DNA from: Bacteroidales bacterium
GTDB lineage: Bacteria > Bacteroidota > Bacteroidia > Bacteroidales > Paludibacteraceae
Assembly (NCBI GenBank): GCA_900767385.1
Contig: CAAFYY010000114.1
Coordinates: 1 to 21,037, forward strand
Direction of reading: 5' to 3'
Length of the DNA: 21,037 nt
The translations under genes were made by a program, and so were the position numbers. The notes beneath the pieces are model-generated. The model ran no database searches and was not told where the DNA came from. It worked only from the letters and a program-made list of their open reading frames with translations. This document shows positions 1-8,176 of this stretch, piece by piece. Each line of letters opens with the position of its first letter. The first letter of the stretch is position 1.

Positions 1-1
1 A

Positions 2-901
2 GGAATCGTGGTGCTGATGCTTTCACACGGATTCGAGGGTCTTTACCAAGACATTGAAAATGTGATGATACTCACAGGCACAGATGGAGAGTTTCAGCAA
101 AACTATCACAACCTCTTCGCCCGCGGCATCAGCAAAGACCTGGGCTCTGCCCTATCCGTGATACTGGGAGTCGTTTGCACACAGAGTTATGCCCAAGGCA
201 TCTGGGCAGCCAAAGACATCGCCACAGCAAGGAAAGGGGCTTTCGTGGCTGCCATCGTCGCCGTACCGGTCGGAGTGGCTTGTTCGTTTATCGGCATGTA
301 TATGCGCGGACATTATCTGACTCCAGAAGAGATGGAGGTCATTGCGCACGCCGACAACACTCTCGGCCACTCTTTCGGAATCATAGAGACAACATCGCAA
401 GCCTTTCCGCTCTTCGCCGTCAACCACATGCCAGCCATTTTCGGCGGTATCCTCTTAGGCACGATGATCGTGACGGCCATCGTGGGAGGAGCAGGATTGA
501 CACTCGGTGCGACAACGATTTTAACTCGCGATGTCGTTGGCACATTAGCACCGAAATTTGTTAACGAAAAAGAGGTGCTTCTTACAGAAAGATTGATTAC
601 TTTTGCACTTCTTTTCGGGGCAGCAATAGCGGCTATGGCAGTCAGTGGAAGTTTTATCAACGACCTCGGTTTTCTCTCTATGGGACTGAGAGTTGCAACG
701 ATTTTCCTTCCCTTGTCATTCGCACTCTTTGCACCACGAAGAGTATCACCACAGCGGATGTTATGGAGCGTAGTGCTGAGCACTGCCGCTCTTTTCGTTG
801 CCAAGGTGTTCCCCATGTGGGGCATCGAACCAACCTTCGTTGCCTTGGCAGCAGGTTTACTTTGTTGCTTTGTTTTGCCCAAAAGCAAGCAACAGCAATA
901 A
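2..901 (+). CDS. Sodium:solute symporter family protein, 3' part
   Basis: This is the C-terminal part of a multi-pass inner-membrane transporter of the sodium:solute symporter (SSS, SLC5-like) family, which couples uptake of a small solute to the sodium gradient. The frame is open to the left edge of the window, so the gene starts upstream; GTG and ATG codons near base 8 are not necessarily its start. The visible ~299 residues contain several long hydrophobic segments. The stretch VCTQSYAQGIWAAKD followed by TARKGA is typical of the family core, as is the glycine-rich helix beginning GGILLGTMI. It ends in a short basic tail. The next gene starts 28 bases downstream on the same strand. The substrate cannot be told from sequence alone. 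Confidence 0.85.
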   Translation, partial: GIVVLMLSHGFEGLYQDIENVMILTGTDGEFQQNYHNLFARGISKDLGSALSVILGVVCTQSYAQGIWAAKDIATARKGAFVAAIVAVPVGVACSFIGMYMRGHYLTPEEMEVIAHADNTLGHSFGIIETTSQAFPLFAVNHMPAIFGGILLGTMIVTAIVGGAGLTLGATTILTRDVVGTLAPKFVNEKEVLLTERLITFALLFGAAIAAMAVSGSFINDLGFLSMGLRVATIFLPLSFALFAPRRVSPQRMLWSVVLSTAALFVAKVFPMWGIEPTFVALAAGLLCCFVLPKSKQQQ

Positions 902-929
902 AAACAAAAATTAGAAAATTCAGTAGATT

Positions 930-1466
930 ATGTTAGAATTGCAAGCAGGCCGTCCACAAAATACCGATGGACGGCAAGATAGAGAAATCAGAAGTTACGA
1001 TTTCCTCGATCGTATCGGTGTCAACTACGAGCGTATCGACCACGCCCCAGCCGACTCTATGGAGGTGTGTGCTGAGATAGACAAGAGCCTCAACGCCGTC
1101 ACATGCAAGAATCTGTTCCTTTGCAATCGCCAGAAGACAAATTTCTATTTGCTGCTGATTCCCGGTTTCAAGAAATTCCTTACCAAAGATATCTCCAAAC
1201 AAATCAACTCTGCCCGCCTCTCATTTGCTGGTGAGGAGGAGTTGCTGAATATGATGGATTTGCTTCCAGGTTCCATCACCATCCTCGGACTGATGAACGA
1301 CCCCGATCAGCATATCCGTCTGCTGATTGACGAAGAGGTGTTGAAATGCGACCACATCGGTTTCCACCCTTGCGCCAACACTACTACACTCCGTGTCGCT
1401 GTTGCCGACCTCATGGATAAGATTATTCCCGCACTGCAACACGAACCAACGATTGTCTCTCTCTAA
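930..1466 (+). CDS. YbaK/ProX-type aminoacyl-tRNA deacylase
   Basis: This 178-residue cytoplasmic protein belongs to the YbaK/ProX (INS-like) editing family, free-standing enzymes that hydrolyse mischarged aminoacyl-tRNA, typically Ala-tRNA(Pro) in the ProX branch. Family features seen here are the central KNLFLCNR strand, the KDISKQI segment, LSFAGEEEL, the PGSITILGLMND loop and the C-terminal FHPCANTTTL active-site region followed by DLMDKI. The length fits the family. The first ~20 residues are not conserved-looking, so the start at 930 is probable rather than certain. It begins a run of five closely spaced same-strand genes; the following MATE gene starts 9 bases after the stop. The exact tRNA specificity is not determinable here. 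Confidence 0.85.
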   Translation: MLELQAGRPQNTDGRQDREIRSYDFLDRIGVNYERIDHAPADSMEVCAEIDKSLNAVTCKNLFLCNRQKTNFYLLLIPGFKKFLTKDISKQINSARLSFAGEEELLNMMDLLPGSITILGLMNDPDQHIRLLIDEEVLKCDHIGFHPCANTTTLRVAVADLMDKIIPALQHEPTIVSL

Positions 1467-1475
1467 TCCTACAGG

Positions 1476-2819
1476 ATGACACAAGACACCCAAATACAAC
1501 TCTCCGACCACTTTACCTTCGGCCGACTGATCCGCTTCACGCTCCCCTCGATGCTGATGATGATCATCTCGTCCATCTATTGTGTCGTGGATGGTATTAT
1601 GGTGTCGAACTGTGTAGGCACAACGGCTTTTGCCGCCTTGAATCTTATCTGGCCTTTCGTTGCCGTCATCGGTTCGTTCGGTTTTATGATGGGTACGGGC
1701 GGAAGCGCCTTGGTGGCCAAGCGACTGGGAGAGAAGAGGGAAGATGAGGCCCGCTCCATCTTCTCACTTATCACCTATACGACAATAGCCATTGCCGTTA
1801 CGTTGGGTATTCTCGGCCGCCTCTTCGTCAGAGACGTCGCCATCCTTCTTGGTGCCGAGGGAGAGTTGGTCGAACTCTGCTGCGAATATGCCGACATCCT
1901 TCTGCTGATGATGCCTTCTTACATGCTGCAGGTGTTCTATCAGTCGCTGATGGTCACGGCAGAACGTCCTAAGATGGGTATGTGGATTACCATCGCGGCT
2001 GGTGTGATGAATATGCTACTTGACGTGCTGTTTATCTATGTCTTCCATTGGGGACTGAGGGGTGCGGCATGGGCTACGGCGTTAAGCCAGTGCATCGGAG
2101 CCATCATTCCGCTCTGCTATTTCATCTATTGCCGCAATAAAGCCACACTTTATTTAGGAAAGACCCATCTCGACTTCCATGCACTTCGGAAAGTATCCAG
2201 CAATGGTATCTCCGAGTTTGTGATGAACATCTCGCTCTCCATCGTTAGCATGTTATATATGTATAAGTTGCTTGCCGAGTTGGGAGAAAACGGAGTCTCC
2301 GCCTATGGTGTCATCATGTATTATGCCTTTATCTTCGTGGCTGTCTTCTTGGGCTTCGGCATCGGTTCCGCCCCAGCCATCAGTTATCACTATGGCGCGA
2401 AGAATCACGATGAGCTCCATAGTCTCTTTGTCAAGAGTCTCACTATTGTGGGTATCGCCGGGTTGCTTATCACAGCACTCGCCCAGATACTCTCCACTCC
2501 CTTGTCGAAATCGCTCGTTGGCTACGACCACGAACTCTTCGACCTCTCCGTCAGAGCATTCAGAATCTACGCTATACACTTCCTCGTTACCGGATTCAAC
2601 TGCTACGCTTCCGCCTTCTTCACGGCGCTCAACAACGGCCCCATCTCTGCCTTGATTTCGATGCTGCGAACCATCGTTTTCGAAGCAGGATGTGTGATTG
2701 TTGTTCCAATTCTTTTCGGCATCGAGTCCATCTGGTGGTCGGTGACCATCGCAGAGTCAATCACACTTCTTGTCACGATATTCCTGTTTATTCACTTCCG
2801 AAAACGGTACGACTATTAA
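1476..2819 (+). CDS. MATE family efflux transporter (first copy)
   Basis: This 447-residue polytopic inner-membrane protein is a multidrug and toxin extrusion (MATE) family antiporter, which exports cationic or other organic compounds using a proton or sodium gradient. The family layout of about 12 membrane helices in two similar halves is visible, with the N-terminal signature around LPSMLMMIISSIYCVVDGIMVS and MGTGGSALVAKRLGE. The second half has GIGSAPAISYHYGAKN, the matching motif of the C-terminal lobe. The length is typical for MepA-like members. It lies 9 bases after the deacylase gene and 25 bases before a second MATE gene. The two MATE proteins are diverged, so this looks like two different exporters rather than a recent duplication. 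The exported compound is unknown. Confidence 0.9.
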   Translation: MTQDTQIQLSDHFTFGRLIRFTLPSMLMMIISSIYCVVDGIMVSNCVGTTAFAALNLIWPFVAVIGSFGFMMGTGGSALVAKRLGEKREDEARSIFSLITYTTIAIAVTLGILGRLFVRDVAILLGAEGELVELCCEYADILLLMMPSYMLQVFYQSLMVTAERPKMGMWITIAAGVMNMLLDVLFIYVFHWGLRGAAWATALSQCIGAIIPLCYFIYCRNKATLYLGKTHLDFHALRKVSSNGISEFVMNISLSIVSMLYMYKLLAELGENGVSAYGVIMYYAFIFVAVFLGFGIGSAPAISYHYGAKNHDELHSLFVKSLTIVGIAGLLITALAQILSTPLSKSLVGYDHELFDLSVRAFRIYAIHFLVTGFNCYASAFFTALNNGPISALISMLRTIVFEAGCVIVVPILFGIESIWWSVTIAESITLLVTIFLFIHFRKRYDY

Positions 2820-2844
2820 CCTTTTGTAAAGACTACACTTCCAA

Positions 2845-4182
2845 ATGGAGCAACGCGACAACTATCAATTTCTCACCTCAGCACCCGTGCCGAAAGTCAT
2901 CGGTTCGTTGGCAACACCCGCCATCGTGAGCATGCTGATGACCAGTTTCTACAACATGGCCGACACCTATTTTGTAGGACACATCAACACACAGGCAACG
3001 GCAGCCGTGGGTGTCACCTTTGCCTTGATGTCGGTGATTCAAGCCATTGGTTTCTTCTTCGGACAAGGTAGCGGAACCTATATCTCGCGTCAATTGGGTG
3101 CGCGCAATCACGAGAAGGCGCAGGAGATGGCAAGCATGTCTTTCTTCATGGCTATCGGCTGCGGCATCCTCATCACTGTCGCCGGTCTGATATTCCTCCG
3201 TCCGCTCTCCATCATCCTCGGTTCTACAGACACCATTCTTCCTTACACCGAGAAGTTTATGTCGATGGTGTTGTTAGGCACGCCGTTCATGATAGGCACG
3301 ATGACGCTGAACAACCAGATGAAGTTCCAAGGCAACGCGCTTTTGGCTATGTATGGCATGCTGTCGGGCGCCGTCGTCAACCTCATCCTCGTGCCGTTGT
3401 TCATCTTCGTCTGCGACTGGGGCGTCTTTGGTGCTGGCTTAGGCACTTTCATCGGACAAGTGTGCGGTTTCGTTGTCATCTGGATAATGTCGCGCAAGGG
3501 CGACAATCTCCCTATTTCATTTCGCAGTATACGACTAAAGAAGGAGTATTTCTTGGAGGTTTTCCGTGGAGGCACACCATCGCTGACACGCCAAGGATTG
3601 GCTGCCGTCAGCACCTCTATCCTCAACCTCGCTGCTGGTGCTTATGGCGATGCGGCCATCGCAGGCATGAGCATTGTCTCACGAATCTCCTTCCTCATTC
3701 TGAGTGCCGTGATTGGCCTCGGACACGGATTCCAACCGCTCTGCGGATTCAACTACGGCGCGAAACTTTATGACCGCGTGAAACAGGGTTATTTCTTCTG
3801 TCTAAAAATCTCCTTCTGGTTTCTTATTGTCGGCGTGATTCTCTGTTTCCCGTTTGCCACAGAGATTGTCCATTTCTTCCGCGACGACCTCGAGGTGACC
3901 CAAATCGGTGCCATAGCCTTCCGTTGGCAGATGGTCACCTATCCTCTTGTTGCATTCATCACCCTCAGCAATATGATGATGCAGACTATCGGCAAGAGCA
4001 TCTCTGCCAACCTCGTGGCAGCTGCCCGCAATGGTCTATGCTTCATTCCGCTGATTTTCCTCTGCTCTTATCTCTGGGGATTGAAGGGTCTGGAGATGTG
4101 TCAGGCTGTGAGCGACTGCTGTACGTTCCTCGTGACCCTCTTGCTTACCATTCCTATGATTCGCGAAATGAAAACCAAATAA
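2845..4182 (+). CDS. MATE family efflux transporter (second copy)
   Basis: This is a second MATE antiporter of 445 residues, full length for the family, with about 12 membrane helices. Diagnostic segments are GSLATPAIVSMLMTSFYNMADTYFV-like first-helix sequence (only the central part is strongly conserved), GQGSGTYISRQLGARN after helix 2, and GHGFQPLCGFNYGAKL in the second half, which resembles MepA-type exporters. It follows the first MATE gene by 25 bases and precedes the corrinoid adenosyltransferase gene by 7 bases, consistent with co-transcription. The substrate cannot be inferred; the neighbourhood contains no obvious biosynthetic cluster. Confidence 0.9.
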   Translation: MEQRDNYQFLTSAPVPKVIGSLATPAIVSMLMTSFYNMADTYFVGHINTQATAAVGVTFALMSVIQAIGFFFGQGSGTYISRQLGARNHEKAQEMASMSFFMAIGCGILITVAGLIFLRPLSIILGSTDTILPYTEKFMSMVLLGTPFMIGTMTLNNQMKFQGNALLAMYGMLSGAVVNLILVPLFIFVCDWGVFGAGLGTFIGQVCGFVVIWIMSRKGDNLPISFRSIRLKKEYFLEVFRGGTPSLTRQGLAAVSTSILNLAAGAYGDAAIAGMSIVSRISFLILSAVIGLGHGFQPLCGFNYGAKLYDRVKQGYFFCLKISFWFLIVGVILCFPFATEIVHFFRDDLEVTQIGAIAFRWQMVTYPLVAFITLSNMMMQTIGKSISANLVAAARNGLCFIPLIFLCSYLWGLKGLEMCQAVSDCCTFLVTLLLTIPMIREMKTK

Positions 4183-4189
4183 GCAGCGT

Positions 4190-4723
4190 ATGAAAGCAGA
4201 GCCAACCACCTCAGGACAGATTCACCTCTACACCGGCAACGGCAAAGGAAAAACCACGGCAGCATTCGGACTTGCCGTACGCGCGTTATGTGCAGGCAAA
4301 CAAGTCTTTATCGGTCAGTTTGTCAAATCAATGAAATACAACGAGACGCAGATAGAAGACCAATTCGCACGTCTCACTATCGAGCAGTTCGGCTGCGGCT
4401 GTCTGCTCAACCGTCAAGCCTCTGCCGAAGACCTCGCGAAGGCAAAGGAAGGACTGGCTGTCTGTGCGAAAGCGCTGAACGACCCTATGAATGATGTGGT
4501 TATCCTCGATGAGATATGCATTGCCATCCATCTGAATCTTCTGACGACGAAGGAAGTGCTTGACGTTCTGAACAACCGCCTTCCACATATCGAAGTGGTC
4601 CTTACTGGTCGTTATGCTCCGCAAGAACTGGTGGACCTTGCCGACCTCGTCACCGACATGGTGGAGGTGAAGCACTATTACACCACAAAGAATCTCCTCT
4701 CACGCAACGGCATAGACAAATAA
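4190..4723 (+). CDS. Corrinoid adenosyltransferase (CobA/CobO/BtuR family)
   Basis: This 177-residue cytoplasmic enzyme matches the CobA/CobO/BtuR family, which transfers the adenosyl group of ATP to cob(I)alamin or a cobyrinic acid intermediate to form the coenzyme B12 precursor. The P-loop GNGKGKTT lies at residues 16-23, a hydrophobic strand ending in LDEI (about residue 105) supplies the acidic residues, and LTGRYAP followed by LADLVTDM near the C-terminus is a family signature. Length fits. It starts 7 bases after the MATE stop and ends 6 bases before the acetyltransferase start. No other B12 genes are nearby, so a salvage role is possible. The symbols cobO and btuR are both used for the family and the sequence does not decide between them. 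Confidence 0.9.
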   Translation: MKAEPTTSGQIHLYTGNGKGKTTAAFGLAVRALCAGKQVFIGQFVKSMKYNETQIEDQFARLTIEQFGCGCLLNRQASAEDLAKAKEGLAVCAKALNDPMNDVVILDEICIAIHLNLLTTKEVLDVLNNRLPHIEVVLTGRYAPQELVDLADLVTDMVEVKHYYTTKNLLSRNGIDK

Positions 4724-4729
4724 AGCACC

Positions 4730-5218
4730 ATGATTTCCATTCGACATAGCCAGCCACAAGACATCAATGCCATAGAGGTCATCTACAACATCGCCCGCGA
4801 GAAGATGCGCCGTAGCGGCAATTTCGTTCAGTGGGTCGACGGCTATCCTTCGCGCCAAGACATAGAGAACGACATCCTGAAGCAGCAAGGCTACGTCTGT
4901 ATCAACGAATCGGGAGAGGTCGTGGCAGCCTTTGCTTTCATCCTTGGCGAAGACCACACCTACATCAACATTGAGGGCGAGTGGCTGAACAACGAGCCTT
5001 ACGGAACGATCCACCGACTCGGCAGCGTTGAGGGTGTTCACGGCATTCTTCATGCGGTGGTAGAGTGGGCAAAAAGCCAGACCGAAAACCTTCGTCTCGA
5101 CACCCATGAAAGCAATGCCCCCATGCTACAGATTGTAGAGCATGAGGGCTTTACCTATTGTGGAATCATCTATGTAGACAACGGCACTCCTCGCCGAGCC
5201 TTCCACAAACGTTTCTGA
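4730..5218 (+). CDS. GNAT family N-acetyltransferase
   Basis: This 162-residue protein fits the GNAT fold, which acetylates an amine on a small molecule or protein using acetyl-CoA. It starts with the usual beta strand ISIRHSQPQDINAI, and near the end LRLDTHESNAPMLQIVEHEGF followed by a tyrosine-rich strand is the typical final acetyl-CoA-side region. The central RLGSVEG segment is the likely acetyl-CoA-binding turn. It begins 6 bases after the adenosyltransferase gene and is the last gene of this + strand run. It ends 9 bases from the converging rfbB stop. No strong terminator hairpin separates the two. The acceptor is unknown. Confidence 0.85.
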   Translation: MISIRHSQPQDINAIEVIYNIAREKMRRSGNFVQWVDGYPSRQDIENDILKQQGYVCINESGEVVAAFAFILGEDHTYINIEGEWLNNEPYGTIHRLGSVEGVHGILHAVVEWAKSQTENLRLDTHESNAPMLQIVEHEGFTYCGIIYVDNGTPRRAFHKRF

Positions 5219-5227
5219 AAAAACTTC

Positions 5228-6367
5228 TTATCTGTTTTTGTACATATCTTCGTAGTACTTCTGGTAGTCGCCGGAAGTGATGTTCTCCATCCAAGCTTCG
5301 TGGTCGAGATACCAGCGTACGGTTTTCTCGATGCCTTCTTCAAACTGCAGACTTGGTTCCCAACCGAGTTCCTGCTGCAACTTACGTGAGTCGATGGCAT
5401 AGCGCATATCGTGGCCAGCACGGTCGGTAACGTAGGTAATCAGGTCCATATCCTCACCCTCTTTGCGTCCGAGGAGACGGTCGACGGTGTTGATTACCAC
5501 CTTGATGATATCGATATTTTTCCACTCATTGAAACCGCCGATATTGTAGGTCTCAGCCACCTTGCCTTCATGGAAGATGAGGTCGATGGCACGGGCGTGG
5601 TCTTCCACATAGAGCCAGTCGCGCACGTTCTCGCCCTTGCCGTAGACAGGGAGCGGCTTGCGGTTGCGGATATTGTTGATGAACAGCGGAATCAGTTTCT
5701 CTGGGAACTGATAAGGGCCATAGTTGTTGGAGCAGTTGGTCACGATAGTCGGCATGCCGTAGGTGTCGTGATAAGCGCGAACGAAGTGGTCGCTGCTTGC
5801 CTTGGCTGCCGAATATGGGCTGTGAGGCTGATACTTCGTAGTCTCAAGGAAGAACTCCTCGCCATACGCCTCATGGTGTGTGCCCGACGATGCCTTGGTA
5901 GTGAAAGGAGGCTCGATGCCGTCTGGGTGAGTCATCTCCAACGCACCGTAGACCTCATCAGTGGAGATATGATAGAAGCGTTTGCCTTCGTATCTCTCGG
6001 GAAGCGACTCCCAATAGATCTTGGCAGCCTGGAGCAGCGAGAGCGTGCCCATCACATTGGTCTGAGCGAAAGTGAAAGGGTCTTTGATGGAGCGATCCAC
6101 GTGACTCTCTGCAGCGAGGTGGATAACGCCCGTCACCCTCTCCTCCTGCATCAGCTTCAGGATAGCCTCGAAGTTGCAGATATCCTCTTTGACGAAGCGG
6201 TAGTTAGGTTTGTCTGCCACATCCTCGAGGTTGGCGAGGTTGCCTGCATAGGTCAGCTTGTCGAGGTTGATGATCCTATAGTCGGGGTATTTGTTGACCA
6301 AGAGTCGAACCACGTGCGAGCCGATGAAACCGGCACCGCCAGTAATGAGTATGGTTTGTTTCATCAT
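5228..6367 (-). CDS. rfbB: dTDP-glucose 4,6-dehydratase
   Basis: RfbB/RmlB converts dTDP-glucose to dTDP-4-keto-6-deoxyglucose, the second step of the dTDP-L-rhamnose pathway, in the cytosol. The protein is an extended SDR enzyme: the NAD-binding GGAGFIGSH lies near the N-terminus, the catalytic STDEVYG is in the centre, and YSAAKASSDH holds the Tyr-x-x-x-Lys pair. RDWLYVEDH and YNIGG are further family signatures. The frame could be extended to 6400, but the promoter box at 6398-6405 would then overlap the coding start, so the MMKQ start at 6367 (or 6364) is chosen, giving 379 residues. It stands alone, without rfbA, rfbC or rfbD beside it, and converges with the acetyltransferase gene. Confidence 0.93.
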   Translation of the reverse strand: MMKQTILITGGAGFIGSHVVRLLVNKYPDYRIINLDKLTYAGNLANLEDVADKPNYRFVKEDICNFEAILKLMQEERVTGVIHLAAESHVDRSIKDPFTFAQTNVMGTLSLLQAAKIYWESLPERYEGKRFYHISTDEVYGALEMTHPDGIEPPFTTKASSGTHHEAYGEEFFLETTKYQPHSPYSAAKASSDHFVRAYHDTYGMPTIVTNCSNNYGPYQFPEKLIPLFINNIRNRKPLPVYGKGENVRDWLYVEDHARAIDLIFHEGKVAETYNIGGFNEWKNIDIIKVVINTVDRLLGRKEGEDMDLITYVTDRAGHDMRYAIDSRKLQQELGWEPSLQFEEGIEKTVRWYLDHEAWMENITSGDYQKYYEDMYKNR

Positions 6368-6397
6368 GTCTGAGCGATAGTTTTGAAAATTCTGTTG

Positions 6398-6428
6398 CAA
6401 AGGTACAACTTTTCAACGACAACCACAA
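6398..6428 (-). promoter_or_regulatory. Bacteroidota-type promoter of rfbB
   Basis: Read on the minus strand, TTG at 6426-6428 is followed after exactly 20 bases by TACCTTTG (6398-6405), a perfect match to the Bacteroidota TAnnTTTG -7 box. Transcription should start near 6392, about 25 bases before the rfbB start codon. This supports the shorter rfbB start. Confidence 0.75.
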
Positions 6429-6485
6429 CTTTTTTTTCTATGTGTGCAACATAGAACCACCACCACAACTACCAGAACCAAATAA

Positions 6486-6507
6486 GTTATCGTTATCGTT
6501 GTCGTTG
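6486..6507. repeat. Short GTTATC/GTTGTC hexanucleotide run
   Basis: About three and a half hexamer units of the form GTTATC or GTTGTC lie upstream of rfbB. The reverse complement, AACGAT-like, recurs inside the DUF4301 gene at 8462-8500. No function is evident. Confidence 0.6.
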
Positions 6508-6549
6508 ATTACCCGTTTTCTAAGGTTTATCGTTCATTCCGTCCGCAAT

Positions 6550-7300
6550 CCTCACAGTATAAATTATTTATTGCAGCGTGAACGAAAATTAAGACAGAAA
6601 AAACACTCGTTTTGCTAAGTTGCAACAACTTCAAACCAAAAGTTTTATTAAAATTGCAAAACGACAATTCAAGCAAAACAAAAGATTTGTGAAAATTGCA
6701 GAATAACATTTAATGCAAACCAAACGGTTTACACTTCTTGCAAGGTCGCAATTCCTCAAAACCAAATGATTTGTTAAAATTGCAAAATTGCATTTAAGAA
6801 AACCAAACGGTTTTACATTAATTGCGAGTTGACAAGAAACGAAATCAAACTGTTTCGTACTCTTGCAAGGTCGCAATTTCTATAAACCAAACGATTTGTT
6901 AAAATTGCAAAATCTCATTTAAAGTAATAAAAAAGTTTTACGCGAATTGCGAGGTCGCAATAACAGTAAATAAGTCTTCCAAAAAAAATTGTCAGTTAGC
7001 AATAACAGTAAATCAAACTTCCCAGCGAAATTGCAAACTGCAAGAACAGTATTTCAAACGTCCCAAAGAAAACGCAAAGTTGCAGCAACAGTAAGTCAAA
7101 CTTCCCGAACTTCCTGCAGTTTTCACGAACAGTATTTCAAACGTCCTGAAGAGAATGTCAGTTGGCTACGACAGAAAATTCTTGTCCTCAACAGAACGTT
7201 CAAGTTGACGAAAGAGTAAATCCGACTTTTCCACGGAACACCATCAAGCAACCGCTATAATTTGAGAAAATTTCAAGAACTGCAAACCGAACTTTTTAAT
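6550..7300. repeat. Degenerate tandem array, 41-42 bp period
   Basis: About 17-18 diverged units follow one another without spacers. Equivalent points fall at 6632, 6674, 6716, 6758, 6799, 6841, 6883, 6925, 6967, 7009, 7050, 7092, 7133, 7175 and 7217, that is, steps of 42 or 41 bases. The left units contain AAACCAAACGGTTT-like then AATTGCAA-like sequence. The right units start TAAATCAAACTTCC or TATTTCAAACGTCC and end AACAG. Units at 6716, 6758 and 6799 resemble those at 6841, 6883 and 6925 (a three-unit period of about 125 bp), and units at 7009 and 7050 resemble those at 7092 and 7133 (a two-unit period of about 83 bp). The region is AT-rich and has no convincing gene. Function is unknown. 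Confidence 0.8.
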
Positions 7301-7571
7301 GTCAAGAGACTTGTCCAACGGACCCACCGACCAAAGGGAGGTAATTAGAGAATGAGAGATTTTTTTAGTTAGTAATTCATTGTCCGACAGATTCTCTTTA
7401 CGTTGTCCTATTGCTTCGCAAGAAATTATTCTATTATAGAAATTGGAGTAAAAATCATCTTTTTTTCCTCATCGCTTTATCGCCTAAAATTATGAACAGA
7501 AAACGCTTCGCGGAAAACGTCATAAAACTGCCTAACGCAGAAAACATGAACAGCAGACCCTCTCCCCCTTA
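7301..7571. other. Gene-free AT-rich stretch after the array
   Basis: No supported gene is seen here. A 63-codon open frame (7411-7602) runs into the GC-rich hairpin and ends in a PSPPYPSPVKGRGE-like translation that merely reflects the hairpin sequence. The last recognisable periodicity of the 42-bp array fades at about 7300. Confidence 0.5.
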
Positions 7572-7597
7572 CCCCTCTCCCGTTAAAGGGCGAGGGG
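7572..7597. repeat. GC-rich REP-like hairpin
   Basis: CCCCTCTCCC (7572-7581) can pair with GGGCGAGGGG (7588-7597) around a GTTAAA loop, with one mismatch. It is preceded by a related CCCTCTCCCC stretch. No T-run follows, so it does not look like a terminator. It resembles dispersed intergenic palindromes in this group of genomes, but copy number cannot be judged from one window. Confidence 0.5.
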
Positions 7598-7708
7598 AGT
7601 AGAAAGTGGAAGTAGCTCTATGTTTAACATTGAACCACAATCACACCAGAAAACCACGTGCAATCTTTTGTTGTACTTTTAGATAAAATAGGCTGCGGCT
7701 CGGGGAAA

Positions 7709-7762
7709 CAAGAAAATAAGCAAGCTTTTTCTTGGTTTTTCGCCCACCTTGCACTATCTTTG
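7709..7762 (+). promoter_or_regulatory. Promoter of rnpB with overlapping inverted repeat
   Basis: TTG at 7732-7734 and TATCTTTG at 7755-7762 are separated by exactly 20 bases, matching the Bacteroidota -33/-7 pattern. CAAGAAAA (7709-7716) and TTTTCTTG (7727-7734) form an 8-bp inverted repeat reaching into the -33 element, a possible protein-binding site or an intrinsic feature of strong promoters here. Transcription should start around 7769-7772. Confidence 0.7.
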
Positions 7763-7780
7763 CAGACTAATACACAAAAG

Positions 7781-8153
7781 AGAAAGAAGTGGGACGGTCT
7801 GTCGCTACCACGCTATTCGTTAGCGTGTTAGAGGAAAGTCCGGGCAACACAGGGCACTATGCTTCTTAACGGGAAGTCGGCCGCGAGGTCGAACGCAACG
7901 CAATAGAAAACAACCGCCCCTCTTCGGAGGAGCAAGGGTGGAAAGGCGAGGTAAGAGCTCACCGCATCGGGTGGCAACACAAGGTGGCTGAGGCGTGTCA
8001 TAGGTTGAAAGACCAAGTAAACCAATGTTTGAGGGCTGCCCGCTCGAGTTGGAGGGTAGGTCGATAGAGGCTGTTGGCAACAGCAGTCGGAGATAAATGA
8101 CAGACACCGTTCTTGCAACGGCACAGAACCCGGCTTACAGGCCCACTTCTCTC
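7781..8153 (+). ncRNA. rnpB: RNase P RNA, bacterial class A type
   Basis: RNase P RNA is the catalytic subunit of the ribonucleoprotein that matures tRNA 5' ends. Conserved cores are visible: GAGGAAAGTCCGGGC (from 7831), the GGTAAGAGCTCACCGC segment (from about 7950), GAGGGCTGCCCGCTCGAG (from about 8030) and ACCCGGCTTACAGGCCC near the 3' end. The outer helix P1 is formed by AGAAGTGGG at the 5' side and CCCACTTCT at the 3' side. The ends are therefore placed at about 7781 and 8153, with an uncertainty of roughly ten bases. A run of six T (8154-8159) follows and may end transcription. Open frames on the opposite strand in this interval are artefacts of the structured RNA. Confidence 0.92.
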
Positions 8154-8176
8154 TTTTTTCTTCAAAATACCACACT

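Noticed and set aside
5216..5240. Bidirectional terminator between the acetyltransferase gene and rfbB
   Set aside because: Only short A and T runs are present; no stable hairpin can be drawn.
5411..6373. 320-codon + strand ORF
   Set aside because: It is fully antisense to rfbB, which has complete catalytic motifs.
6989..7219. 76-codon + strand ORF
   Set aside because: It lies inside the 42-bp array and is explained by the repeat period being a multiple of three.
6550..7300. CRISPR array
   Set aside because: The units abut and are all diverged; there is no constant repeat with unique spacers and no cas gene nearby.
7411..7602. 63-codon ORF on the + strand
   Set aside because: It has no family features and its end is just the translation of the GC-rich hairpin at 7572-7597.
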